The position numbers and the translations under genes are program-made. Source: Escallonia rubra (Eukaryota; Streptophyta; Magnoliopsida; Escalloniales; Escalloniaceae). Taken from it: a stretch of DNA of 64,000 nucleotides. This document shows, piece by piece, positions 1 through 11,099 of the stretch (positions within the stretch are counted from its first letter, which is position 1; each line of letters starts with the position of its first letter). The stretch covers positions 372,001 to 436,000 of the forward strand of contig JAVXUO010001917.1 of NCBI GenBank assembly GCA_033065855.1. Direction: 5' to 3'. The notes beneath the pieces are model-generated. The model ran no database searches. It saw only the letters and a list, made by a program, of their open reading frames with translations, and was not told the origin of the DNA.

Positions 1-340
1 GTTTGGGGGCGGGGGGCGCGTGTGTGTGTGGGTATGTGTGCATATCGTCTATGCGTGTATGGATGGGTGCACGCGTGTGTGGATGCATGTATATGTTATC
101 TTTGTGTGTGTTGGAGCTCAAAAGTTTAAATGGATGATGGTGGTGGTAGTGGTGGTGGGGTTGTATGGGTGAGATGAAGGGACGATGAATGACATTTGAA
201 GAATTATATTCCTAAGTGACATGCATTTTGATCTTTACATCTTTTCAGTATTTTTGTTCGATCCACGGACATAAGTGTTATTTGTTACAACTAATGGGCA
301 TACTTGTAATTTTACCCTAACCTCAAGGTCATGGATGTAA
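1..340. repeat. G/T-rich low-complexity leader and unique AT-rich DNA
   Basis: The first ~120 bases are dominated by G runs and TG dinucleotides, and a short GGT-rich tract follows near 138-165. No open frame or RNA gene is seen. Confidence 0.5.
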
Positions 341-1190
341 TTAACCCTATAATTTTCTTAACTCTCAAAACCTTATGCCATATGTATTATGTTTTTTTTT
401 TCTTTTTATTTTGATAAAACAGGTCTTTATTTAATGAATGATCTAGGTTACAAATTATTCTTGATGAACTTTTGTTGAATTTTATCTATATTAAAACTGT
501 AACGCGTATATATAAATATAGGGTGAAAAACGTATGTTTGTGAACATTATTGAAGTTACTTAGTTCATTACCACTATCTGATATCAACTTCACACATACA
601 TTTTCCTTTTTGGGTTGATTATTGAACTTTCGTAATACAACTTAATTAATTATAATTCAAACTTCTTCTCAATTTCACTTGCTAGACATATATATGCCAT
701 CAAAACATAATACATGACAATAGACAACTCCAATATAAACACTTGATATTAATTATCTCTAAAACATTTCTTCACTTTTATCGTTGTACAATCAAATTTA
801 TAGTGTTTCGTGAGAGTTATCAATGCCAGTGTACCTTGGATAACAAGATATAATATGAAATAGTCAGAATTCTTCTTAGCGGCAACTTGACGTGACGAAA
901 GAAATAAGTATGATAAATAGTGAAAAATATTGGTGATAATTGGCGTGAAAAATTCAGGTTTGAAAGTAAGACCATGTTTTGGGTAATGAACTTTTCACAT
1001 TTTGAGTATTTGATTAGTAATTAACAACTGATTTGTTATTATCGTTTAATTATAAATAGTCATATTGATTCATTTTTTATTATTTTTTAACCAAGATTTA
1101 TAATATTCTTATTTCAAATCACTATACATCGTGCAAAACACGTGATCCTTACTAGTACATATATAAAAGCACGTATGAGCTTAAATGACT
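341..1190 (+). repeat. Long degenerate direct repeat, copy 1
   Basis: This stretch matches 5610-7110 in the same orientation by eye. Shared landmarks, in the same order, include AAAACCTTATGC near 366 and 5631, AAATTATTCTTGATG near 452 and 5712, TATAATATGAAA near 850 and 6655, and CACGTGATCCTTAC near 1139 and 7075. No coding capacity is seen. The two copies flank the inverted-repeat block at ~1.2-5.3 kb. Confidence 0.6.
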
Positions 1191-1199
1191 AATATTTCC

Positions 1200-1935
1200 T
1201 TTCCTTAAGATACCATTTTTAAGTTGAAGTCTTTTTACAAGATTAGGGGTGTTTTTGACTTAAAACATTCGTTTTTCATTAAATACCCTTTTTGAATTAG
1301 AGAGCAATTAAAAAATAAGGGTGTTTTTGACTTCTCATAGGATATTAAGCTTCTTTCTTAAAATACCCTTATTAAAATATATGTTTTTGTTAGAGTTAAG
1401 GGTTGTTTTGACTTTTGACTTAAAACTTCTTCTTTTTTCATTAAACCTTTTTTTAAAAAAGTGTGCTATTAAAAAATAAGGGTGTCTTTAATTTCTCTAG
1501 AAAATCAAGTCTTTTTTCTTAAAATACTCTTATTGGAATATACTCCATATTTTTGTTAAAGCTAAAGGTCATTTTGACTTTTATGAAAAGAAAAATAAAA
1601 AAAGGTATTAAAATCTTTAAAATCACTCTTGAACTTTTGCATGCTCCATGATTACTGAAAAAATTCCTATCAAAACCTACCACCTCCATCCACATTACAT
1701 CTTAGAGCTATTACATCTTTCCATCAATTTTAATAATAATAATAATAACTTGTAGAGAATAAAAGTTTCTATAGTCTTTTAGGATAAATGTAATATACTA
1801 ATACTAAATTGATATTTTGTAAAAAATTCAATCTTTTTCAAACATTTACATATTATAATGTATATTGATACGTATTCTACAATTTTGAATTATATTTTTT
1901 ATATGTAGATTTCAAAAGCATATTAGTAAATCTAT
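1200..1935 (+). repeat. Inverted repeat, left arm 1 (pairs with 3920-4620)
   Basis: Read in reverse complement, this arm matches 3920-4620. For example, AAAAGTTTCTATAGTCTTTT near 1761 pairs with the complementary string near 4072-4091, and the (AAT)n tract near 1732 pairs with (ATT)n near 4107. The DNA is very AT-rich and non-coding. Open frames inside it, such as the minus-strand frame at 4338-4532, are a by-product of the repeat. Confidence 0.65.
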
Positions 1936-1949
1936 ATGCATTAGTGAGC

Positions 1950-2335
1950 TTTTAACCTCTTTTAGCAGTAGATTATTAAAATTTAGCCAAAAATAATGTA
2001 ATTGCCTCATCTTTTTAAAATTCAAAAATACCCTAAATCCTTATAAATTTAAAATGGGTATTTTTAACAAAAGATTATTTACCAGTTTTCTTTATATTCA
2101 TAGTCAGTTGTCACTAAAAGACACATTAGCGAACTTAAAGGAGTATTTCAAGAAAAAAATTTAGTCATTTAATCCCTCACGTATTAAACTTGAGAGTTTT
2201 CAAACTAAAAAAAAATGTTAATCATTTGAACTCATATAAATTGGAATCTTTATAAATTCGGTTTCACGGTCCTATCACTTATAATAGTAAAATATACGAA
2301 GATAATAATCATATGAAGAACATGTTAACATGTAA
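1950..2335 (+). repeat. Inverted repeat, left arm 2 (pairs with 4620-5010)
   Basis: The string TTAAAATGGGTATTTTTAAC near 2047 and the CATGTTAACATG motif near 2320 recur inverted at ~4888 and ~4621. The arm order on the right is not that of a simple hairpin, so the palindrome was rearranged after it formed. Confidence 0.6.
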
Positions 2336-2449
2336 ATATATAATATTCCGGACTACAACAAATCATAAAAAAATAATAACTGTATGAAGAATATGTTGTC
2401 ATGCAAATAGGGGTATTCTAATAACTCTATTACAAACATAAAACTATTT

Positions 2450-3940
2450 ACTTGTCATGAACTCAAATTATATTTAGAAGCAGAATGTTACGATCTAGAT
2501 ATTTTTGTGCATTTAAATTTTTCTAAAAGCTCTAGTTTAACGATAGTTTTCTTACACCAATACGTCTGTATTTTAAAATCTGGAATTAAACTTTTGTTTT
2601 ATGTTAGTTTCAATGTACTAATATTTTTTGCATTTAAATTTATATACATGCATAATAATTCAAATGTGTAGCATACGCATCAACATAAAAATATGAAATA
2701 CGAAACTAAAAAAAATTGAATTTCTGACAAAATATTTAATATAGTTTAGCTATATTACATTTCTTCTAAAAGGCTATAAAAAACTCTACTATCCACAAAT
2801 AGTTTTCTATAATCGAATTTGATGGTGAAGATGTAGTAGCTCGATCTAAGGTTCTTTAGTTTTAACGTGAATGGAGGTGGTAGGTGGATAGAAAATTATT
2901 CTGTAGTTAGAAAGCATGTAGGAGTTCAAGAGTGATTTTATAAGATTTTCTTAGTAACTTTTTTCTTTTTTAAAAGTAAAAGTCAAAACAATCTTTAACT
3001 CTAACAAAAACATATATTCTAATATGGGTATTTTAGGAAAAGAGATTTGATATCCTAAAAATAGTCAAAAACATTTTAACAACACTCTAACTCAAAATAA
3101 GTATTTAACGACAAAAAAATTTATTTTAAGTTAAAAACACCCATAAACACCACTATTGTTCATGAAGACTTCAATTTAAAACGACATCTTAAGGAAAAAA
3201 AAGATTAGCCAGTTAACCCCAATCAGGATTTCATATGCATTTAAAAAATCTTAAAAACTCTAATTTTACGATATTTTTCTTACATCAATTCAAAATTTAG
3301 AATAAAACTTCAGGTTTATAGTAGTTTAAATGTACAAATATGTTTGTATTGAAATCTATTTACATGCACAACAAATATTATACGCATCAACATACGAATA
3401 TGAAATACAAAATTAAAAAAGATTGAGTTTCTTACAAAATATTCAATTTAGTTTAGGTATATTATATTTCTCCTAAAAGACTATAAGAAATCTTTGTTCT
3501 CTGCAAATTATTTTTTTTGATCGAATTTGATGGAAAAATGTAATAGCTTTAAGGTAGTTTAGTTTTAACGTGAATGTAGGCGATAGGTTTTGATTGAATA
3601 TTTTTTAGTAATCAGAGAGCATGGCCAAGTTCAATGGTGATTTTATAGGATTTTCATAGGGGCTCTTTTCCTCTTTTTCTTAATAAAAGTTAGAACAACC
3701 ATTAAATTCATATATTCTAATAAGGATATTTTATGGAAAGAGACTTGATATCCTAAAAAAAAGTCAAAAACACTCTCTAACACTATAATTCAAAATGAGT
3801 ATTTAATGAAAAAATAAGTTTTAAGTGAAAAACACACCTAATCAGCACTAATTTTTTTTTATCAAGATTTCAATTTAGAAAAAGCATCTTAAGAAAAAAA
3901 TAATAATTAGCCATTTAACCCTAGTAATATGCTTTTGAAA
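2450..3940 (+). repeat. Two adjacent degenerate direct repeats (~0.7 kb each) in the palindrome loop
   Basis: Segment ~2450-3200 resembles ~3240-3940 in the same orientation. Both contain a track reading, with changes, TTTAAATGTAC, ACATGCA, CAACATA, GAATTTGATGG and a terminal AAGTCAAAAACA block. This is transposon-like DNA with no recognisable protein. Confidence 0.5.
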
Positions 3941-5010
3941 TCTACATATATAAAAAATAATTCAAATCTGTAGAATACGTATCAATATACATTATAATAT
4001 GTAAATTTTTGAAAAAGATTGAATTTTGATAAAATATTCAATTTAGTATTACAGTATATTACATTTATCCTAAAAGACTATAGAAACTTTTATTCTCTAC
4101 AAGTTATTATTATTATTATTATTATTAAAATTGATGGAAAGATGTAATAGCTCTAAGATGTAATGTGGATGGAGGTGGTAGGTTTTGATAGGAATTTTTT
4201 CAGTAATCATGGAGCATGCAAGAGTTCAAGGGTGATTTTAAAGATTTTAATACCTTTTTTTTTATTTTTCTTTTCATAAAAGTCAAAATGACCCTTAGCT
4301 TTAACAAAAACATGGAGTATATTCCAATAAGAGTATTTTAAGAAAAAAGACTTGATTTTCTAGAGAAATTAAAGACACCCTTATTTTTTAATAGCACACT
4401 TTTTTTAAAAAGGTTTAATGAAAAAAGAAGAAGTTTTAAGTCAAAAGTCAAAACAACCCTTAACTCTAACAAAAACATATATTTTAATAAGGGTATTTTA
4501 AGAAAGAAGCTTAATATCTTATGAGAAGTCAAAAACTCCGTTATTTTTTAATTGCTTTCTAATTCAAAAAGGGTATTTAATGAAAAACGAATGTTTTAAG
4601 TAAAAAAACACCCATATTTACATGTTAACATGTTCTTCATATGATTATTATCTTCGTATATTTCATTATTATAAGTGATAGGACCGTGAAACCGAATTTA
4701 TAAAGATTCTAATTTATATGAGTTCAAATGATTAACATTTTTTTTAGTTTGAAAACTCTCAAGTTTAATACGTGAGGGATTAAATGAGTAAATGTTTTTC
4801 TTGAAATACTCCTTTAAGTTCGCTAATGTGTCTTTTAGTGACAATTGACTATGAATATAAAGAAAACTGGTAAATAATCTTTTGTTAAAAATACCCATTT
4901 TAAATTTATAAGGATTTAGGGTATTTTTGAATTTTAAAAAGATGAGGCAGTTACAATATTTTTGGCTAAATTTTAATAATCTACTGCTAAAAGAGATTAA
5001 AAGCTCACTA
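3920..5010 (-). repeat. Inverted repeat, right arms (R1 3920-4620, R2 4620-5010)
   Basis: These are the reverse-complement partners of 1200-1935 and 1950-2335. The 124-residue minus-strand frame at 4698-5072 lies across R2 and its flank. It has no domain, is lysine/phenylalanine/serine-rich as AT-rich DNA would give, and is not called as a gene. Confidence 0.6.
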
Positions 5011-5610
5011 ATGCATATTTTACTAACAAAGATTGAATGAATATAACTAAAACCGTATAAAAAGGATTCCAAGAGGTTAAATGCTAAACATTTTTTTCCT
5101 TAAAAACACCCTTTTAAAATTTATATTTATATTTTAAAAACGTGAGACGAAATTACACATTTTGGGTAAATTTTAGCATTTAGTAGCTGAAGAGGTTATA
5201 AATTCACCAATGTATCTTTTAGTAGCAAAAGAATTGAATTCAACTGAAGCGGGACTAGACTTAACCCAGTCGTATATATATGATTCTAAGTCTCCGTTCA
5301 AGTTTTGAAGAAAACCTATCAAAACCTTACCTTGACACCCACATCAAAATCAATAAAATGAACACATTAATTTTCATTGCTTATTAGAGAACCGCTCCTA
5401 AGTTTAGGTGTTATTATGCTCTTTATATATATACAATATTTTTTAAAGGTGGATCGGCTATTGCATCTATTAACTTTTGTATATGACTGCAAATTTAAAC
5501 TTACTAGTGTAGATACAAGTGAGAATATTTACAAGTTCGATTACGCTTTCTTTTTTCAACTTTTATGATGAATATATATGTTATTTTGTGTTTGGTAAAA
5601 TATTGGGTTA
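5011..5610. other. AT-rich non-coding spacer
   Basis: This lies between the inverted-repeat arm and the second direct-repeat copy. It carries a weak further copy of the arm motif near 5100-5240. No gene is seen. Confidence 0.4.
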
Positions 5611-7104
5611 TTATGGCTTTCTTAACTCTAAAAACCTTATGCAATAGGTACTTTTTTCCCTTTTTATTTTGATGATACAAGCCTTATTATCCGATAAATG
5701 ATCTGGGTTAGAAATTATTCTTGATGGACTTGAAGGTGAAAATTTTAGGTTTATAAACTATATTATAATTATTTCGTTAATTACCATTATCTCATATCAA
5801 CTTCACACATTTATTTGGTAGTATACATTTCAAAACGACACACACACATATTGATTTTATATATGAATAGGTGTTGTATTATCATATAAATCATTGTTAA
5901 AAGTAATATGACAAATATATGTTAAATTACATGCACAACTAACTTAATAGCCTTATTGTACTACAAAGATGAACAAGAACATGTTGGGTAAAAATAAAAG
6001 AGAGTTTTAAAGTACACTATAGACTTTTTAATTGAAAAAGTAGAAAAAAAGTAACATTAAGATTAACCGTAGTTTTAGACAAATTGTACTCAAAATTTGG
6101 AACTTAAGCTAGAAAATTTTGGAAAAGGACTTCTCTGTATGTTAATCTTCAAATAAATGATACATAAAAACTATAATAGACTAGATAATTACCAAAAGAA
6201 AATAAAATGCAAAGGTTACTTTGACCCCCAATAATCATCGCTACAAGAAATGGTAATCACATGAATGATACTGAAAGTTCTAAGTGATGATATTTTGAAC
6301 TTTAGTGTTGATGCTTGTAAAAAGGGATGAAACTCTAAAATTGAACAATAGAAAACTTGTGTCTTGCTAGATTTTTTGAGTTCATTTGATTTTTGATTTT
6401 AAAGATGCAACATTTAAGCTCCTAACTCCTTTGTTTTATAAAATTTTATATGTATTTATTTATCATAACTTCTTTTTGAATGTATTATAAGAAATTGGAC
6501 AACTCCAATATACACACTTAGCATTAATTGTCTCTATAATACTTTCTTCACTTTTATTACTACAATGTTAAAGTTGTAATGTTTCGTGAGAATTACTTAT
6601 TTATGAAATATGTTTGAAACTGATTACAATGTCAGTGTACAATGGACAACATGATATAATATGAAACAGTCAAAAATCTCTTTAGCAGCAATTTGATGTG
6701 AGAAAAGAAACAAGTATGATAAACAGTGATGCATAGTGGTGATAGTTGACATTAATGATTCGGATATAAGACCTGGATATATTATCTAAATGGCACGCTT
6801 TCATTCATAAAGGTGGAAGTTCAGACGAAAAGACAATTATCTCACTTGCAAACATATCTGGTTGGGAAAATTGTTCGTTTGGAAATTTCCCAAAAAAACT
6901 CAATTCCTATGGTGATGAATATGAGCGCAAACCGTAATAACGTAATAAAAGGTAAAAGATCTAGGACTATATTTTGATTAGCAGTTAACAACTGATTTAC
7001 TCATTACAATTTAATTATAATAGTTATATTAATTATAACATTTTTCTTTCAAATCACTATATAACGTACAAAACACGTGATCCTTACCAGTATAAAGTAA
7101 GTGT
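5611..7104 (+). repeat. Long degenerate direct repeat, copy 2
   Basis: This is the partner of 341-1190, longer because of extra sequence near 5850-6470. It ends near a CACGTGATCCTTAC motif at ~7075. No coding capacity is seen. Confidence 0.55.
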
Positions 7105-7810
7105 GTAGTGTACAAATGCGTTTCTTTAATTGCTTTCTTGGGAAAATTTACTTCGCGCATTCTTATCGATTTGTACAACATTTCCCACCACTTTCCTCCC
7201 TACTTTTTCTCTATAGACAACTGCCATGGACGAATGAATGGGAATGTTGCTGCTTATAGCTCGTGAGAAGTCTTTCTTTCCGTGGAATCCATGGACCAGA
7301 TACTCTAGGCAAGTCATTACGTGTCATGAAGTCTGTTTGCACCATTATCATACCACTTCTGAACTTTGTTACCATCCCTCTAGCAACCATTACAAGGCTG
7401 TATTGGGGCTTGTGCATCCTCTCCAGATATTTATGGGGAATTTCATCTTGGAGCTAGTTCAAAAACCAAAGTCTGGACAGAGTGAGTTATCGTATAATCT
7501 TCAGTAAAGTGATATCGCGCCTAAAATGAATGGGTGCCTACACTGGAAGGTCAATGCATCTAGGACTCACTTCCACGAAACTAACGAGATAATTTTATTC
7601 AATCCAGTCACGAATAAGCCTGATTGAGGAGGTCCCAATGCCATTGCCCAATCACAGGGACACCTTTGTATGGCTCGCTGGCATAATCCAAGCGATTTTG
7701 GAGGCAATAGTGAGGTCCTGGCGATGACAAAATATGTCGCCATGGAATCTTGGACGACTACCCTATTTGTGAAACCGGATTTGAAGATGAATCCTTGTTA
7801 GAAACCTGAA
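7105..7810 (+). pseudogene. F-box protein relic (F-box associated domain), copy 1
   Basis: Broken plus-strand frames match the better-preserved relics at 12.4-13.5 kb and 36.8-37.8 kb base for base over long runs. Recognisable pieces include MKSVCTIIIPLLNF near 7326 and, near 7677-7795, a frame reading WHNPSDFGG, ESWTTTLF and PDLKMNP. The last pieces fit the 'Y-G-V-x-E-S-W-T-K' part of plant F-box associated domains. Several frameshifts and stops and the lack of an F-box make this a pseudogene. It lies ~0.6 kb from the 3' end of the first UGT gene. Confidence 0.6.
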
Positions 7811-8372
7811 AACCAAAGCTTCTGGATCATGATACATCCACTGTACTGTACTGTACTGGTGGTCGATGAATGCTTGTCACTTCTAGTAAGTAATTTGCAT
7901 TCAATCTGTACGCTTCTGCTATCAATAGTGGCTGTAGGGGAAACTGGCACATTGCGGCACATACATGCACACCGTTTTCAAGGTTAGATCAGAAATGTTG
8001 TACATTGATCACAAGGTACTTCATCTTCTCATTATGTTTCTATTTTTTCTTTATTAGGAATGCTCTATATATGGGCTTCCACCTCCTATGGTACTTTATG
8101 CTATAGGAGGTGTTAAGCTCTCATTATGCTAAAGCTAGCTATACTAATTCGATGATGCTTTCTAGTTTCCTTGCCCTAGGTGCTTGGATATGGTTTTGGC
8201 TATGGATTTGAACTCCTTGTATATGTGCATTTTTGGCAAATTGTGGTAGCTACAAGCATTTAGATAATAGTGGCATGAAAACTACATTAATCTTGAACTA
8301 TGGTCACCTTAAATGCCATGGACTTATGGCATTTAGTGGCGTTTGAAAGTCGGTAAGAACGTCTTTCTCACC
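7811..8372. other. UGT1 3' flank, no gene seen
   Basis: This is moderately AT-rich DNA between the F-box relic and the UGT1 stop codon. It presumably contains the UGT1 3' UTR on the minus strand. No open frame of note is present. Confidence 0.4.
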
Positions 8373-9782
8373 CTAATTGGACGTCTTCCTCTCGAGCAGG
8401 CAATGGACAGAGCTGTCGACATAATGATCATTACGATTCTTATCCCCAAACAATCCTCTCATTTCTCTTGCATTGGCCCTAGTTGACTCACCACCTTCAC
8501 CCACCATTGCAAACCTCACCGTGTCAACCACTGAGTCGCTCGTGAATGATCCATCGCTATTGTCCCTAGGAATTTCCACCCCTACTTTCTTCCCTTGCAA
8601 CAACCTCGCGTTCAAACCTTGGTCGTTCATCACCGGGAACAAAATCAAAACCCGTCCAAACGCAAGTCCCTCGATGACCGAGTTCCAACCGCAATGAGTC
8701 AAGAAGCCCCCAATTGCCGAGTGACTCAGTATCTCAACCTGAGGAACCCACCCGAAGTGAACCATGCCACGTCCTCTAACCCGCTCCTCAAACCCCTTCG
8801 GTAGGAGGATCGACTCATCCCCACTCGGCCCAGGCGGAGTTCTGAGCACCCAAAAGAAAGGCAAACCGCACTGTTCCAACCCAAGAGCCAACTCATTGAG
8901 TTCAGTTTGAGTCAAAGTTGCCTCAGTTCCTAGTGCAACAAAAACCACAGAGCTAACACTCTGTTTGTCTAACCACCCTCTAACACAAACCCATTTTTCA
9001 CCATTTTCCAGCTCATTGCCTTCTAAATCTGGAGGTAAAACCCCCACCGAAACAACCGGTTTCCGGTAAAGCTCACTTAATAATTCAAACCACTCCGGTT
9101 CAAACTCCACACAAGTTCTCATCAAAATTAGGTCACTCCCATTAATAGCAGCCCCGAACCGAACCGAATCCGATGTACCCGACTCATTGCTTCCCTCCAC
9201 GAACTTCACCACCTCGTGGACACGGAAAGCGACGTTTGATTCAAATGGGACCCACTCCGGCACGACAGTAAAGTCATCCGCCGTCTTTCTGTTATCTTGA
9301 CCAGACAACAAAACCTCTGCGGGTCCGAGGAAGGCCATGGTGGCGGCATTGAAGAGGCTGAAGAAGGCACGTGAGATGCCCAGCTTGTCCACAAGTGGGG
9401 GTAGCCAGTGAGAGGCGTAGTCGAAAATGATCCAATCGGGTTTTGGGTCCGCGGTTTGGAGGAATTGGGTCAGCTGGGACTCGAGGGAATCGAAGGCAAT
9501 TTTGAGGAATTGGGATTTCTGGAAGGGTATGTCCATGGAGGATTCTGCTTGGTGGGGTAGATTTTCATTTTGGGGAAACGAGAGGGGGGTCAGAGTAATT
9601 AGTGGGGATAAGTTTGTGGGTACCTTGGGGAGTCTCTGGAGGTTTCTTGGGGTGGAAATGAAAGAGATTTGGTGACCCTTTTGGGCTAAGCACTTTGAGA
9701 GGTGTAAGAAGGGTATCAAATGCCCCATGGCTAACCATGGGAACATTACTATGTGTAGAACTTCTTCTTTTTCCATGGACAT
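8373..9782 (-). CDS. UGT91-like: UGT91-type UDP-glycosyltransferase, copy 1 (469 aa, single exon)
   Basis: Probable cytosolic family-1 glycosyltransferase that moves a sugar from a UDP-sugar to a plant specialised metabolite or to an existing sugar on one. The uninterrupted 469-residue frame has the usual family length. Seen directly: the N-terminal acceptor half with catalytic-type His21 in AMGHLIPF, the paired Asp121 in WIIFDYASHW, and the C-terminal PSPG sugar-donor box from Trp345 to Gln388 (exactly 44 residues, with HCGWNS at 363-368). The sequence style matches proteins annotated as UGT91 / putative UDP-rhamnose:rhamnosyltransferase 1; the real donor and acceptor cannot be read from sequence. 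There are two possible starts, Met1 and Met3. Met3 is the one shared with the second copy, so it may be the true start. No intron, signal peptide or frameshift is seen. Confidence 0.93.
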   Translation of the reverse strand: MSMEKEEVLHIVMFPWLAMGHLIPFLHLSKCLAQKGHQISFISTPRNLQRLPKVPTNLSPLITLTPLSFPQNENLPHQAESSMDIPFQKSQFLKIAFDSLESQLTQFLQTADPKPDWIIFDYASHWLPPLVDKLGISRAFFSLFNAATMAFLGPAEVLLSGQDNRKTADDFTVVPEWVPFESNVAFRVHEVVKFVEGSNESGTSDSVRFGAAINGSDLILMRTCVEFEPEWFELLSELYRKPVVSVGVLPPDLEGNELENGEKWVCVRGWLDKQSVSSVVFVALGTEATLTQTELNELALGLEQCGLPFFWVLRTPPGPSGDESILLPKGFEERVRGRGMVHFGWVPQVEILSHSAIGGFLTHCGWNSVIEGLAFGRVLILFPVMNDQGLNARLLQGKKVGVEIPRDNSDGSFTSDSVVDTVRFAMVGEGGESTRANAREMRGLFGDKNRNDHYVDSSVHCLLERKTSN

Positions 9783-9814
9783 GATGGAAGAAGGGTTCTT
9801 TTGCTTGTCTCTTA

Positions 9815-9858
9815 ATATAGCCCTGAATGCGGCAAGAAGATGTATATATGTATATATA
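9815..9858 (-). promoter_or_regulatory. Candidate TATA elements of UGT1
   Basis: On the minus strand, alternating TA sequence at 9842-9858 lies ~60-75 bases before the ATG, and CTATATTAAG lies ~35-45 bases before it. The distal site aligns with the TTATAATA of the second UGT copy, so it is the likelier TATA box. Confidence 0.45.
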
Positions 9859-10018
9859 TGGGTAGTTCTCAGCAGAAAACAAAAGGAAATGAGTGGGGTT
9901 CAAGCTGCCAGAGAAGTTTGACTGCCATTTTGCGCCGATTATAACTTGGGAAAGTTAACTGGAGATCGTCACCATGGCGAGTAAACTTGGGAATAAACAA
10001 ATGGCTCCCGCAAAAGAT

Positions 10019-10900
10019 TCGCCACCTGTGGTTTGAATTCATAAACAAACTTAGAACTCAACAGGAATATGATATGGAGAAATCTTGGACTAAGTGTATA
10101 ACTTCTTCTCTCTCCATAGACAGGATGAAGGAAGAAGGGTTTTCTTTTTTGGTTTCTCAGCTCAGCAGAAAACAAAAGGAATTGAGTGGGCTACAAACTG
10201 CCAGCCAAGTTTGACCGCCATTCGGCACCTATAATAATAAATAAGTTTACTGGGGATCGTTATCATGGCGAGAAGACTTGGAATGAGATCGACGAAAGGA
10301 TGCAACAAAAGATCCACCACCTCTGGTTTGAACTTATCTAGAAACTCAATTCGCATACCACATAAAAACATTCAAGTTGGATGGAGAGAGATGCTCGTAA
10401 GACTAATATGTTAAAATAGTTGCTGTAGTCATCAGAATTTATATCTCACGATGAATATGGTGTGGAGAAATGTTGGACTGCACTATTTGTCGTATCAGGA
10501 TTAGGAGGTGAATCCTTATTATCTAACCTTGAAGCCCTTGCTGTTTACAGAGAAGGTTAAAAGTTTTGCTGAGGAAGTATTGGCCTAAAATCCCACAAGC
10601 CAGTCGATGAGGAAAATTCGGCTTCCTGTTCGTGCTTATCGTTACAACGATGATGTCGTTGTGTTGGAGGAAAGTCAAGCTTCACCCACATACTACCACT
10701 GCAATGCGAGCCAACACGTACCAAAAACTGGAAGAAGGTGTAAAGTGGAGGGTCAGATGGCTAACGGCCTCCGAGTGCATAAATCAGAATGTTATCTGCG
10801 GAAGGGGACAATATATAAGCAAGAGCATGATCTTCCATTTCATTAGCAGCAACAACGTTTTCAGTGTCATGCTATAGTTTCTGGGGAACCAAGAGTTAAC
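10019..10900 (+). pseudogene. F-box associated domain relic, copy 2
   Basis: Plus-strand fragments include EYDMEKSWTK near 10066-10095 and, near 10510-10700, a run reading PLLFTEKV, NPTSQSMRKIRLP and VLEESQASPTYY. This is the usual end of a plant F-box associated domain (a C-terminal block with 'LYNPTxKSVRxLRI' followed by 'ESLVSP'). Frame changes and stops break it, and the UGT stub overlaps its left side on the other strand. Confidence 0.6.
10091..10380 (-). pseudogene. UGT start stub plus duplicated UGT upstream region
   Basis: On the minus strand, ATG at 10117 opens a frame reading MEREEVIHLV, close to the UGT start MEKEEVLHIV. After about nine codons it runs into F-box-like DNA. The upstream part, 10118-10380, repeats the 5' flanks of UGT1 (9783 onward) and UGT2 (34234 onward), including the conserved AGCAGAAAACAAAA and AACTGCCAGCCAAGTT motifs. 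It is therefore a third copy of the UGT 5' end without a gene body. Confidence 0.65.
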
Positions 10901-11099
10901 CAATATAGATTTGAACCACCTTTCGCTCTTCTAAATTTGCTTGCAAGACGAAAGCAAAAGTATTAAACCGAAGTTGCAAATGGATATTGCCGTGAGTAGC
11001 GAGAGAAAAGAGTACTCTTACATATATTATAAGATGATGATCTTACAACATTTCTAGGCAGCCATTATAATGGTTCCTTGTAGTAAAGAAATCAGATAT

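Noticed and set aside
4698..5072. 124-residue minus-strand open frame
   Set aside because: It lies across an inverted-repeat arm, has no domain, and its left-arm partner at 1.95-2.3 kb is interrupted by stops, so coding is not conserved between copies.
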